Origin: Massilia sp. BSC265
GTDB lineage: Bacteria > Pseudomonadota > Gammaproteobacteria > Burkholderiales > Burkholderiaceae_D
Direction: 5' to 3'
DNA: 44,101 bases
NCBI RefSeq assembly: GCF_000740675.1
Contig: NZ_JPXI01000027.1
Span: 1 to 44,101 of the forward strand
Both the position numbers and the translations under genes were made by a program. The notes below the pieces were generated by a model. The model ran no database searches. It saw only the letters and a program-made list of their open reading frames with translations, and was not told the DNA's origin. Of the stretch, positions 1-7,777 are shown piece by piece (positions within the stretch are counted from its first letter, which is position 1; each line of letters begins with the position of its first letter).

Positions 1-851
1 GGCCGCCCGTACCAGGCCTCCATCGCGACCGAGCGCGCCATGCCGGTAATGATGACCAGGTCGAAGCCTTCCACCACGTCGTAGCCGTACAGGCCCGGCG
101 CGCCGTTGATCGGGCTGCTTGCCTCGAATGCGCCGCGGCTGGCGCGCGGCAGCTGCTCGCGGAACAGGGGTGTATCGGCGAAGGAGCGGCCAATGCCGGC
201 CGGGAAACCTGGGCCGCGCACCAGCATGGTGCCGTCGCGGTGCAGCAGCGTCACCGAGCCGCCGTTGCCGAGTTCGACCAGGTTGTACAGGCGCTCGAAG
301 CGCACCGAGTCGACCTGCGCCACCACGGTGCCGATGCGGCGGCCGCTGCGGTCACGCACCGGGTGCACGAAATTCAGGATGCCGCGTCCGGTGGCGCGGT
401 CGATGTCGGTCATCGTGATATGGCGCGAAACATCGCCCGCGGGCGGCTTGATGGCAGGCAGGTCGCGCGAGCTGCTGCCCGGCATGATGCTGCCGATCGT
501 GTTGCCGGCGGTGTCGAACAACACGATGCGCAGCAGATAGGGGTGGGCCAGGCCATCACGGCCGCCGACCAGCCCGGACGAGGGCGGACTGTCGTCCGTC
601 AGCACCATGCGGGCGGCCTGTTGCGCCGCGCTGTCGATGGCCTGGGCCACGCCGGCCGTCTGCGCGGCGAAGGCGATGGCGACGTTGCGCAGCGTGACCT
701 GCTGTCCGCGCAGCGCATCCTGGTAGCTGGCGTATAGCATCGCGCCGGTAATCAGGCCCAGCGCCGCGATCAGCCCGGCCGTGACGATCACGAGCCGCGA
801 CAGCGGGGTGGGGCGAATCGTGCGCACGGCTGGCGGAGGCGGGGCTTGCAT
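1..851 (-). CDS. Cache-domain membrane sensor, N-terminal part (runs off the window)
   Basis: The frame stays open from an ATG at 851 down to base 1, so only about 283 N-terminal residues are present. A short cytoplasmic start is followed by one clear transmembrane helix (about residues 17-42). The extracytoplasmic region after it resembles the PDC/double-Cache ligand-binding domains of diguanylate cyclases and sensor kinases: long helix, a VLFDTAGNTIGS-type strand, a 'PVRDRSGRRIGTVVAQV' strand, then a second sensor half beginning VTLLHRDGTMLVRGPG. The output domain lies outside the window, so whether this is a GGDEF, EAL, kinase or chemotaxis protein cannot be decided. The upstream neighbour is separated by a strong terminator (921-940), so this gene probably has its own promoter. 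The Cache assignment is by resemblance of layout. Confidence 0.8.
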   Translation of the reverse strand, partial: MQAPPPPAVRTIRPTPLSRLVIVTAGLIAALGLITGAMLYASYQDALRGQQVTLRNVAIAFAAQTAGVAQAIDSAAQQAARMVLTDDSPPSSGLVGGRDGLAHPYLLRIVLFDTAGNTIGSIMPGSSSRDLPAIKPPAGDVSRHITMTDIDRATGRGILNFVHPVRDRSGRRIGTVVAQVDSVRFERLYNLVELGNGGSVTLLHRDGTMLVRGPGFPAGIGRSFADTPLFREQLPRASRGAFEASSPINGAPGLYGYDVVEGFDLVIITGMARSVAMEAWYGR

Positions 852-920
852 GTCGCAATGGGTTCAGTGGTCTTGCGCCGATTCTACCTGTTCCGCATCA
901 AGCCCTGCGGCAAACGAAAA

Positions 921-940
921 CGGCCGGGAAGACCCGGCCG
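921..940 (-). terminator. Rho-independent terminator
   Basis: A perfect 8-bp GC stem (CGGCCGGG / CCCGGCCG) with a 4-nt loop, followed on the minus strand by TTTTCGTTTG. It lies 22 bases after the stop of the small membrane protein gene (962-1357) and before the Cache sensor start at 851, so it separates two same-strand genes. Confidence 0.85.
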
Positions 941-961
941 TTCTGGACATGCGTTGCGGGT

Positions 962-1357
962 TCAAACCGCCGGCTGTGCCGGCTTCATCGGCTGCTCCAC
1001 ATGTGCTTTGCGGCTACGGCTGACCAGGTACCAGACGATCGCCACCGGCACCAGCAGCGGCAGCAGCAGCGGCGACAGCGCCAGCGCGACGGCGACGGCA
1101 GCACAGCCCAGGGCACCGAGGACGATCACGCCGACGCCGGCGAATACCACCGCCAGCACCACGCCCACCACCACCGTCACGATGGCGGCGATGACGATGC
1201 CGCCGCCCGCGAACAGCACGCCCAGCAGGGCCCCCAGCGGTCCGTCGAACTCCTCGCCATCGAGATGGAAGCGCATGAAATCGGCGGCATCGAAGGCGAT
1301 GTCCAGCAGCAGGACTGCGAACACGAACAGGAGGGCGATCTTGGCGAAGGTTTTCAT
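962..1357 (-). CDS. Small hydrophobic membrane protein, function unknown
   Basis: A 131-residue protein starting MKTFAKIALLF. I chose the ATG at 1357 because GAAGAGGA sits just upstream; a TTG five codons earlier would place the ribosome site inside the gene. There is an N-terminal hydrophobic helix, a short polar stretch (residues 25-40), then a long run of Gly/Ala/Val-rich hydrophobic segments (about 40-112) able to form two or three membrane helices, and a charged C-terminal tail. No motif points to a function. Very hydrophobic Gly/Val stretches of this kind are common in small inner-membrane proteins of Oxalobacteraceae. A strong terminator follows it. Confidence 0.75.
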   Translation of the reverse strand: MKTFAKIALLFVFAVLLLDIAFDAADFMRFHLDGEEFDGPLGALLGVLFAGGGIVIAAIVTVVVGVVLAVVFAGVGVIVLGALGCAAVAVALALSPLLLPLLVPVAIVWYLVSRSRKAHVEQPMKPAQPAV

Positions 1358-1562
1358 GGTGGTCCTCTTCAATAGGCTAGGTTTCGGGTGCGCGTCTCAA
1401 TGCGGCATGGTGGAACTGTAAGTGCCCACGCCTGGACCGGCCACGGCTTTGCGACAGGCTGCACATTCCGCGCGCCGGGACGCGTGCAGACGCGATGAAT
1501 GGGCGAGAAAGCGTGCCGAAAGGCAGTGCAACCACGAGGCAACGAACGTGGTCGATTTGCCC

Positions 1563-1590
1563 TTGCAATGAACGAATCCTTTCCTATACT
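1563..1590 (+). promoter_or_regulatory. Sigma-70-type promoter of the proline-rich small ORF
   Basis: TTGCAA (1563-1568), a 16-bp spacer and TATACT (1585-1590). The expected start of transcription near 1597 lies just upstream of a GGGGGA ribosome site (about 1610) and the ATG at 1621. This is one of the best -35/-10 matches in the window. Confidence 0.6.
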
Positions 1591-1620
1591 GACAGCCTGT
1601 TCTGAAACAGGGGGATCCTA

Positions 1621-1850
1621 TGCACGCTGTCATCCAGAAATTGGGGGACCACCTGGCCGTCCTGCATCCCGCGTTGGCCAACAGCGGTCCCAAAGGCCCG
1701 CCATCGGCGCCGCCTACCATCCCGCCGATCATCATCAATCCGTTCAATCGGGAGATGCCGTCTCCCGCGGTCGATCCACGCCCGACCCCGGTGCGTCCGC
1801 CCGTACGGCCGCCGCGCGGTCCGGACTGGCGCTGCCCGCGTTACGCCTGA
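1621..1850 (+). CDS. Small proline-rich protein, function unknown
   Basis: A 76-residue ORF with a good promoter (1563-1590) and a purine-rich ribosome site (GGGGGA) in front of its ATG. The first 20 residues could form an amphipathic helix (MHAVIQKLGDHLAVLHPALA); the rest is dominated by proline, with repeated PP and RPP pairs, and ends in WRCPRYA. It has no signal peptide or membrane helix. I do not recognise a family. The case for expression rests on the promoter and ribosome site; the case against is the short length and biased composition in GC-rich DNA. It is followed after 77 bases by the conserved gene at 1928, which could share its transcript. Confidence 0.5.
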
Positions 1851-1927
1851 GGTTTAAGGAAAACGGGCTTCTTCCTGTGGCCGGTTTCCTCTATGATCTC
1901 TGCTTTGAGGCATAGGGAAACACGACC

Positions 1928-2431
1928 ATGAACGAACACGACGAACACGAGCACGAAGGCGAAGAGAACGCCCTGGTGCAGGAAGCCCGCCTGTGGCAGG
2001 CCAACGGCTGGACCGCGCGCGTGATCAAGAACGAGGACGACGAAGGCTGGGCCGTCGCCATGTACAAGGACGGCGAGCCGGAACCGGCGCTGGTCGGTCC
2101 CTGGACCATGGGCCGCGACAAGAAGAACCCCAAGCCGCTCGACGTCAACGCCTTCAATACCCTGGTCAAGACCGCATCGGAAGTCATCCGCCGCCACGAG
2201 CAGCACCTGCACGCGATGCTGCACAAGAACACGATCGTCTCCACCGAGAACGGCGAGCTGAAGGTGACGCTGGACATCGTGCCGGACGATGACGACCCTT
2301 ATGCCATCCTGGCCGCCCTTGATGAGATGGGCGAGCAGGTGGCCAAGGTGCGGGTGCCGGCCAGCTTCAAGCTGACCCCGGCCTCGGCCTACGCCTGGAT
2401 CGAGAACGATTTCCGCGCCCCGCGCGGATAA
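1928..2431 (+). CDS. Conserved acidic protein, function unknown
   Basis: A 167-residue soluble protein with a His/Glu/Asp-rich N terminus (MNEHDEHEHEGEEN) and then an ordinary alpha/beta composition: a strand pair 'GWTARVIKNEDDEGWAVAMY', a phrase 'GPWTMGRDKKNPKPLD', a helix rich in His (about 85-100) and a C-terminal WIENDF segment. The bias from acidic linker to folded domain is typical of a real gene. It has no signal peptide or membrane helix. The acidic/histidine N terminus could bind metal, but this is only a guess. A hairpin at 2456-2472 follows, and the histidine kinase gene begins 85 bases downstream on the same strand. Confidence 0.85.
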   Translation: MNEHDEHEHEGEENALVQEARLWQANGWTARVIKNEDDEGWAVAMYKDGEPEPALVGPWTMGRDKKNPKPLDVNAFNTLVKTASEVIRRHEQHLHAMLHKNTIVSTENGELKVTLDIVPDDDDPYAILAALDEMGEQVAKVRVPASFKLTPASAYAWIENDFRAPRG

Positions 2432-2455
2432 GCCACACTTCGCTCGAATAAGGCT

Positions 2456-2472
2456 TCGGCTGCGGGAGCCGA
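2456..2472 (+). terminator. Possible weak terminator hairpin
   Basis: TCGGCT (2456-2461) pairs with AGCCGA (2467-2472) across a 5-nt loop. It follows the stop of the gene at 1928-2431. There is no immediate T-run, only an AT-rich stretch (TAATATTTCCTCTT), so termination would be partial at best. Confidence 0.3.
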
Positions 2473-2516
2473 GCTGCTAATATTTCCTCTTAGAATTAAT
2501 TTCTTTTGAGGAAGCA

Positions 2517-4457
2517 ATGGAACGTCTCGCCCGGCTGGAAGCGGTCCAGTCGATGCTGCTCGAAATCGGGGAGCTGTCGGCCACCTGCAGCGACATCGTC
2601 GACTTCATCGGCGCGGTGCACCGCGCGCTCGGCCGCATCATGTATGCGGCCAACTTCTATGTAGCCCTGTGCGACCGCGAGGAGGGGACGATCTGGTTCC
2701 CGTATTTCGTCGACGAAGCCGACGCCGAAGTGCCGGTAACGGGACAAAAGGTGCCGCTGGCGGCTCCGGAACAATCGCCGACGTCCTGGGTGGTGGTGAA
2801 CAAGCGCCGCCTGATGATTACCGCCAACGACTTCGAGGCGCGCGAGCGCGAAGGCATGCAGTGGGGACACGGTGCCGCTGCCGAGCACTGGATGGGCGCG
2901 CCCTTGCTCGACCGCCACCAGCAAGCGCTGGGCGCGATGGTCATCCAGAGCTATACCAAGGGCGTCACCTACAGCGAGGAAGACCAGGCGCTGTTCTCGC
3001 AGATCGCCAACCACGTGTCGAACGCGCTGCAGGGCCTGCAGAGCATGGACCGGCTGGAGCGCGCGGTGCAGGAGCGCACCGCGGCGCTGGCGGTCGAAGT
3101 GGCGGAGCGCCGCCGCGCCGAGCAGGTGCAGCACGCGCTGTACCAGATTGCCAGCCTGTCGGCCCAGGCGCTGGATACCGCCACCCTCACCGCCAGCCTG
3201 CACGGCATCATCGGCGAGCTGATGGTGGCGAAGAACTTCCTGATCGCGCTGCACCACCCCGACACCCGGGAAATCAGCATTCCCTATTTCGTGGACGAGA
3301 AGGACAGCACGGCACCGGTGGCGCGCTTCCCGGTGGGGAAGGGCATGTGTTCCTATGTCCTGGCGAGCAAGCAGGCCCAGCTCCACGACGCCACCAGTGC
3401 CAAGCACCTGGTCGCCAACGGCCTGGTCCAGGAGCCGTTCGGAAACCCCGGCATCGCCAGCTGGATGGGGGCGCCGATGCTGGTGCACGACCAGCCCTAT
3501 GGCGTGCTGGTGGTGCAGAGCTACGACCCTTCGGTGATGTACACCAAGGCGGAACTGGACCTGCTGGCCTTCATGGCCAGCCACGTGGCGGTGGCGCTGG
3601 CGCGCATGCAGGCCGACCGCAAGATCCGCAAGACCAAGGAAGCGCTGGAAGTGCAGAACGCGGCGCTGAACGAAGCGCTGCACAAGCTGCAGGTGGCGCA
3701 GGGCGAGCTGGTGCGCCAGGAGAAGATGGCGTCGCTGGGCGGACTGGTGGCCGGCGTGGCCCACGAGATCAATACGCCGCTGGGTATCTGCGTGACCGCG
3801 ACCAGCCACCTGGTGCAGGAACTCAAGCTCACGCGCGAAGAGATGGCGGCGGGGGAGCTGACCGAGGACAGCCTGAATGCCTTCCTTGACATCGTCGACC
3901 AGTCGCTGCGCATCATGACCACCAACACCCAGCGCGCGGCAAACCTGGTGCGCAGCTTCAAGCAGGTAGCGGTGGACCAGTCCTCGGGCGACGTCCGCAG
4001 CTTCAAGCTGCACGCCTACCTGCAGGAAGTGCTGCTGTCGCTGCAGCCCAGGCTCAAGGGGCGCAAGGTGGCGGTGGAAGTGGACTGCCCGCCGGACCTG
4101 GTACTGGACAGCTCGCCGGGCGCGGTGTCGCAGATCGTGACCAACATGGTCATGAACTCCCTGCTGCACGGCTTCGAGCGCGACCAGGCGGGCCGCATCA
4201 CGATCCGCGTGGCGCAGGAAGGCGAGCAGGTGGTGTTCGAGTATGCCGACGACGGCGCCGGGATGGACAAGGAATCCCTGGGCAAGCTGTTCGACCCCTT
4301 CTTCACCACCAAGCGCGGTACCGGGGGCAGCGGGCTGGGGGCGCACATCCTGTACAACCTGGTGACGGGGGCGCTGGGCGGGACGGTGCAGGCGGACAGC
4401 GCGCCGGGGGAGGGGCTGCGGTATCGGCTGCGCTTCCCGCGCTCGCTGAAGAGGTAA
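2517..4457 (+). CDS. GAF-GAF sensor histidine kinase
   Basis: A 646-residue cytoplasmic kinase without membrane helices. It contains two GAF-type sensor domains (about residues 10-170 and 205-365), each with the 'YFVDE' and 'SWMGAPML/WMGAPLL' phrases, joined by a coiled coil. A second coiled coil (365-400) leads to the phosphoacceptor helix 'GLVAGVAHEINTPLG', with His416 as the expected phosphorylation site. The ATPase domain follows: N-box around Asn543 (NMVMNSLLHGF), G1 box DDGAGMD, F box FDPFFTTKRG and G2 box GSGLG. The ribosome site is GAGGAAGCA. The gene converges on a REC-DUF3369-HD-GYP response regulator, its likely phosphotransfer partner. The GAF ligands cannot be read from the sequence. 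Confidence 0.95.
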   Translation: MERLARLEAVQSMLLEIGELSATCSDIVDFIGAVHRALGRIMYAANFYVALCDREEGTIWFPYFVDEADAEVPVTGQKVPLAAPEQSPTSWVVVNKRRLMITANDFEAREREGMQWGHGAAAEHWMGAPLLDRHQQALGAMVIQSYTKGVTYSEEDQALFSQIANHVSNALQGLQSMDRLERAVQERTAALAVEVAERRRAEQVQHALYQIASLSAQALDTATLTASLHGIIGELMVAKNFLIALHHPDTREISIPYFVDEKDSTAPVARFPVGKGMCSYVLASKQAQLHDATSAKHLVANGLVQEPFGNPGIASWMGAPMLVHDQPYGVLVVQSYDPSVMYTKAELDLLAFMASHVAVALARMQADRKIRKTKEALEVQNAALNEALHKLQVAQGELVRQEKMASLGGLVAGVAHEINTPLGICVTATSHLVQELKLTREEMAAGELTEDSLNAFLDIVDQSLRIMTTNTQRAANLVRSFKQVAVDQSSGDVRSFKLHAYLQEVLLSLQPRLKGRKVAVEVDCPPDLVLDSSPGAVSQIVTNMVMNSLLHGFERDQAGRITIRVAQEGEQVVFEYADDGAGMDKESLGKLFDPFFTTKRGTGGSGLGAHILYNLVTGALGGTVQADSAPGEGLRYRLRFPRSLKR

Positions 4458-4464
4458 TGCAATT

Positions 4465-4574
4465 GTAGGGTGGGCAGGTTTTCCTGCCCACGCGGTGATA
4501 GCTGAAGGCATAGCAGCCGGTGCGGCAGATCTCGCTCGGACTGACCGCGTGGGCAGGAAACCTGCCCACCCTAC
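4465..4574. repeat. REPIN A (paired GTAG-headed REP sequences)
   Basis: The left half starts with GTAG and forms a hairpin GTGGGCAGG-TTTT-CCTGCCCAC. The right half is its inverted copy with a 3-nt loop and ends in CTAC. About 46 bases separate the halves. A GTAG head before an imperfect palindrome, in inverted pairs, is the usual format of REP/REPIN elements mobilised by RAYT transposases. It occupies almost the whole gap between two convergent genes (stops at 4457 and 4579), so it probably also terminates both transcripts. Related copies lie at 21378-21434 and 22652-22822. Confidence 0.8.
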
Positions 4575-4578
4575 CGAA

Positions 4579-6084
4579 TCAATCCGGCCAAGCCGCGTTG
4601 ATTTCGAGCGCCCTGTCCATGTTCTTGATGAGCAGGTCCACGTAGTAAGGATCCAGGTGGTGCCCCGCCACCTCGCGCAGGTGTTCGGTGACCTTCTCGG
4701 CCGGCCAGGCGTCCTTGTAGCAGCGCTTGTGGCTCAGGGCGTCGAACACGTCGGCCACCGCCACGATGCGGGCGTAGGGATGGATGGCCTGGCCCCGCAG
4801 GCCCTGCGGATAGCCGCTGCCGTCGAACTTTTCGTGGTGCTGGTGGGCGATCACGGCCGCGGCCTTCAGGATCGGGCGCTGGGAGCCGTCGAGGATCTGC
4901 AGGCCCACGGTCGGGTGCTGCTTCATGATCTCCCACTCTTCCTCGGTCAGCTTGCCCGGCTTGAGCAGCACCGCGTCCGGCGTGGCGATCTTGCCCACGT
5001 CGTGCATCGGCGCCGCGTGCATCAGGGTGGCGACTTCGTCTTCCGGCATGCCGGAAGCCTGGGCCAGCAGGTGGCAGACCTGGGCCATGCGGCGCACGTG
5101 GTTGCCGGCTTCGTTCGAGCGCGATTCCACCACGTCGCCGAGGCGCAGGATCAGTTCCGCCTGGGTGTCGGTGATCTCCTGGTTCAGCAGGATGTTGTCG
5201 AAGGCGACCGCCACGCCCGAGCAGAACACTTCGAGCAGCTGGGCGTCGATCTCCGCGATCTCTTCCACCCCCTTGAGCACCAGCAGCGAGGCCTTGCCGG
5301 TGCGGTTCGGGAAGTAGCCGACATAGGTGTCGCCATGCAGGCGCGAGATGCGGTTATGGCGCGCGTCGTCGAGCTGGGCCACCAGCTCGGGACCTATCTC
5401 GTCGCCGTCCATGTCGCCTATTCTAGCCAGCACTTCGTACTGGCTCTCGCCCGTGATCACGCTCGCGCCCTTCAGGCGCAGCAGCATGCTCTGCTCCAGG
5501 CGCAGCAGCGCCACCACCTGCTGCAGCAGGCCGTTGGCGAAATCCTTCAGGTTGCGCTGCTGGAAGATGTGGGTCGAAGCGGCGATCACGCGCTCCAGGC
5601 CTTCCCGGTAGGTCTGCTGCGCGCGGCGGGCATCCTCGACCTTCATGATGTCGCGGTAGGCGCGCAGGGCGGCGAAGGTGGTGGTGAACAGCTTGGTGCG
5701 ATCGAGCTCGGTCTTTTCCTTGTAATCGTTGATGTCGTAGTCGACGATCACGCGTTCTTCCGGCGCCTGGCCCGGCTGGCCGGTGCGCAGGACGATGCGG
5801 GTAAATTGGTTATCAAGCTCGTGACGCATCCAGCGTGCGACTTCGAGGCCGCTGTCCTCGCTCTCCATCACCACGTCCAGGAACACCAGTGCGATATCCT
5901 TCTCGCGCGCCAGCACTTCCTTGGCTTCCTCGCCGCTGTAGGCATGCAGGAACTGCAGCGCGCGGCCATCGAGGCGGAAGCGGGACAAGGTCAGCTTGGT
6001 AATGTCATGGATGTCGGGCTCGTCGTCCACCAGCAGGACTTTCCATGGAGCCAGCTTTGGAGCCGCGTTGGAGAGGAAGGACAT
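4579..6084 (-). CDS. Response regulator with REC, DUF3369 and HD-GYP domains (c-di-GMP phosphodiesterase)
   Basis: A 501-residue protein. The receiver domain (residues 15-140) has the acidic pair D20/D21 and phosphoacceptor Asp70 in 'ALVFLDVVMES'. The middle region (about 150-305) matches the layout of DUF3369, a GAF-like domain found between REC and HD-GYP. The C-terminal HD-GYP domain has H361-D362 (HDVGK), H390, the HHEKFDG motif (His416-His417) and GYP at 424-426, so all expected metal-binding and signature residues are present. HD-GYP enzymes hydrolyse c-di-GMP. It converges on the GAF-GAF kinase at 2517, suggesting a two-component pair. The ribosome site is weak (ACGGTAAG). Confidence 0.95.
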   Translation of the reverse strand: MSFLSNAAPKLAPWKVLLVDDEPDIHDITKLTLSRFRLDGRALQFLHAYSGEEAKEVLAREKDIALVFLDVVMESEDSGLEVARWMRHELDNQFTRIVLRTGQPGQAPEERVIVDYDINDYKEKTELDRTKLFTTTFAALRAYRDIMKVEDARRAQQTYREGLERVIAASTHIFQQRNLKDFANGLLQQVVALLRLEQSMLLRLKGASVITGESQYEVLARIGDMDGDEIGPELVAQLDDARHNRISRLHGDTYVGYFPNRTGKASLLVLKGVEEIAEIDAQLLEVFCSGVAVAFDNILLNQEITDTQAELILRLGDVVESRSNEAGNHVRRMAQVCHLLAQASGMPEDEVATLMHAAPMHDVGKIATPDAVLLKPGKLTEEEWEIMKQHPTVGLQILDGSQRPILKAAAVIAHQHHEKFDGSGYPQGLRGQAIHPYARIVAVADVFDALSHKRCYKDAWPAEKVTEHLREVAGHHLDPYYVDLLIKNMDRALEINAAWPD

Positions 6085-6269
6085 AGGCTTACCGTTGGCT
6101 TTGGTTGATCAATCGCAACATTAAGCGGCGAATAACGCAGGAGACATAGCCGCAAGTCAAATCGATTGTAGTACGGCCATCAGTCCTTAACAACAGGCAA
6201 CATTAAAAGTGTTGGTTAATGATGTCACATAGCGCCAGGCGATGTAACATGGATGAGGGATAAACACAC

Positions 6270-7010
6270 TTAGGTATAGCGTTTCTGGCAGCGCTCGCAG
6301 TAGAAGCTGCGGCGGTTGGTGCGGCCGAGCTTGGCTTTCAGGAAGGGAATCTGACAGCGCGGGCATATGCGTTTTGCATGGGCCAGCCAGTGCTGCTTGA
6401 GCACGTATTGACGCTTCCATTCCAAGAAATCGAAAGAGTACTGCCGGGCCTCGTCGACCAGCAGCCGCAGCTTGGGCGCCGGCAGGGCGCCGACCGTTGA
6501 CAGCGGATGCACGCGGATCCGGAACAGCACTTCGTTCTTGATGATGTTGCCGACGCCGGAAAAGATGTCCTGGTCGAGCAGGGCGTCACAGGCCAGCATG
6601 TCGGGCTGCGCACGCAGCTTCTTGCGCGCTTTCTTCGGGTCCCAGGCGTCCGACATGACGTCGGCGCTGAAATCGTAGGCGGCATAGGTGGCGCGGTCGA
6701 TCTCCCTGACCTGGCAGGCGTAGAGGTTGAGGACATGGCCGTTGGCCGCCTCGATGGACAGGCGAGGCGTCTTTCCCTCGCGTCCCTCGTCGATCCGGTA
6801 GGTGCCGAACAACAGGAAGTGGACACGCACCACCATGGCGGGTGTCTCGATCAGCAGGTGCTTGCCCCAGGTGTGGATGGCCTCGATCTGCTGGCCCACG
6901 AGGCGTGCGGGATCGATGGCGCGGACGTTGCCGTCGGCACGGACGATCTGCTGGCCGGTGAAATCCTTCACCAGCTCCTTCAGGATATATAGCGACGGTC
7001 CTTCGGGCAC
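6270..7010 (-). CDS. Fpg/Nei-family DNA glycosylase (endonuclease VIII-like)
   Basis: A 246-residue enzyme of base-excision repair. It begins M-PEGP, where the proline exposed by Met removal and the next Glu are the catalytic residues; PEGP is typical of Nei rather than Fpg (PELP). The strand 'WGKHLLIE' carries the conserved lysine. The helix-two-turn-helix 'DIFSGVGNIIKNEVLF' is present, and the C-terminal zinc finger has C216, C219, C238 and C241. It is slightly shorter than E. coli Nei (263 residues). The start is GTG, chosen for the PEGP N terminus and the GAGGAGG ribosome site just upstream. Substrate range (oxidised pyrimidines versus purines) cannot be settled here. Confidence 0.92.
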   Translation of the reverse strand: MPEGPSLYILKELVKDFTGQQIVRADGNVRAIDPARLVGQQIEAIHTWGKHLLIETPAMVVRVHFLLFGTYRIDEGREGKTPRLSIEAANGHVLNLYACQVREIDRATYAAYDFSADVMSDAWDPKKARKKLRAQPDMLACDALLDQDIFSGVGNIIKNEVLFRIRVHPLSTVGALPAPKLRLLVDEARQYSFDFLEWKRQYVLKQHWLAHAKRICPRCQIPFLKAKLGRTNRRSFYCERCQKRYT

Positions 7011-7222
7011 GATTCGACCTCCTCGCTGCCATTGTCGGCCGAGCCCGGAATATGCCCTGTGCGTAAGCTAACGCTCGGATGCAAAAGGTCGATAAACGAG
7101 GCGACACAAGCGGGTGCCGCCTAACAATTCGATACAAAACGTCGACAAGTTAGCACTGGAAAGGCGGCGCAAAGGGCGTATATTCGGAACATCAGGCAGT
7201 CCGGATCATGAAAGGGAAAGCA

Positions 7223-7711
7223 ATGAAAACGGTGATTGGCAAGATGGCCCTCGCGGGCCTGCTCGCGCTGGGTGCCAGCGCCGCCTCGGCGGGCGTGACC
7301 GTCAATTATGTGGAGTCCGACAAGTTCTCGGACCTGCCATTCGCGCCATGGCAACGGCAGGAAGTGCTGGACGACCTGGCGGATTACTTCACCGAACTGG
7401 GCAAGCAGCTGCCTGCCGGGCAGGAGCTGAAGGTGGAGGTCACCGACATCGACCTCGCCGGCCGTGAATACCCTAACGCACGTGGCGCGAACGACCTGCG
7501 CGTGCTGAAAGGCATGGCGGACTGGCCGGTCATGGAGCTGCGCTACACCCTGAGCGCCAATGGTCAGGTTCTCAGCAGCGGCAATGCCAAGCTGTCCGAC
7601 ATGAACTACCTGCACCGCAGCAGCCGCCTGCACGACAGCGGCCGGCTGCGCTTCGAAAAGCGCATGATCGAAGAGTGGTTCAACAAGACCATCCTGCAGA
7701 AGAAGTCCTGA
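7223..7711 (+). CDS. DUF3016 secreted protein
   Basis: A 162-residue exported protein. The signal peptide covers about 1-23 (MKTVIGKMALAGLLALGASA, cleavage near ASA-G). The mature part starts with 'VTVNYVESDKFSDLPF' and has 'VTDIDLAGREYPN', 'LRYTLSANGQVLSSG' and an 'E(K)RMIEEWFNK' end, the pattern of DUF3016. Members are small periplasmic or outer-envelope proteins without an assigned function. I prefer the ATG at 7223 (AGGGA upstream) over the one at 7208, which has no ribosome site. A strong terminator follows at 7735-7769. It is divergent from the glycosylase gene. Confidence 0.88.
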   Translation: MKTVIGKMALAGLLALGASAASAGVTVNYVESDKFSDLPFAPWQRQEVLDDLADYFTELGKQLPAGQELKVEVTDIDLAGREYPNARGANDLRVLKGMADWPVMELRYTLSANGQVLSSGNAKLSDMNYLHRSSRLHDSGRLRFEKRMIEEWFNKTILQKKS

Positions 7712-7734
7712 TCTCTTGTGACGCACCAGTGCAA

Positions 7735-7769
7735 ACCGGCGCCCCAGTGAACTGAGGCGCCGGTTTTTT
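7735..7769 (+). terminator. Rho-independent terminator
   Basis: Stem ACCGGCGCC (7735-7743) pairs perfectly with GGCGCCGGT (7756-7764), followed by a run of T to 7769. It ends the DUF3016 gene. It lies directly before the stop of the convergent gene at 7778, and because the reverse side also shows TTTG it may serve both. Confidence 0.9.
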
Positions 7770-7777
7770 GTCGGTGA

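Noticed and set aside
2496..4511. 671-residue minus-strand frame
   Set aside because: It lies fully opposite the histidine kinase gene, is rich in His/Arg/Gln as typical for GC-rich antisense frames, and shows no domain.
7119..7153. GCCTAAC...GTTAG pair resembling a second attC
   Set aside because: The right box reads GTTAGCA and does not fit GTTRRRY; the span is only 35 bases and inner pairing is poor. Probably chance or a promoter-region palindrome.
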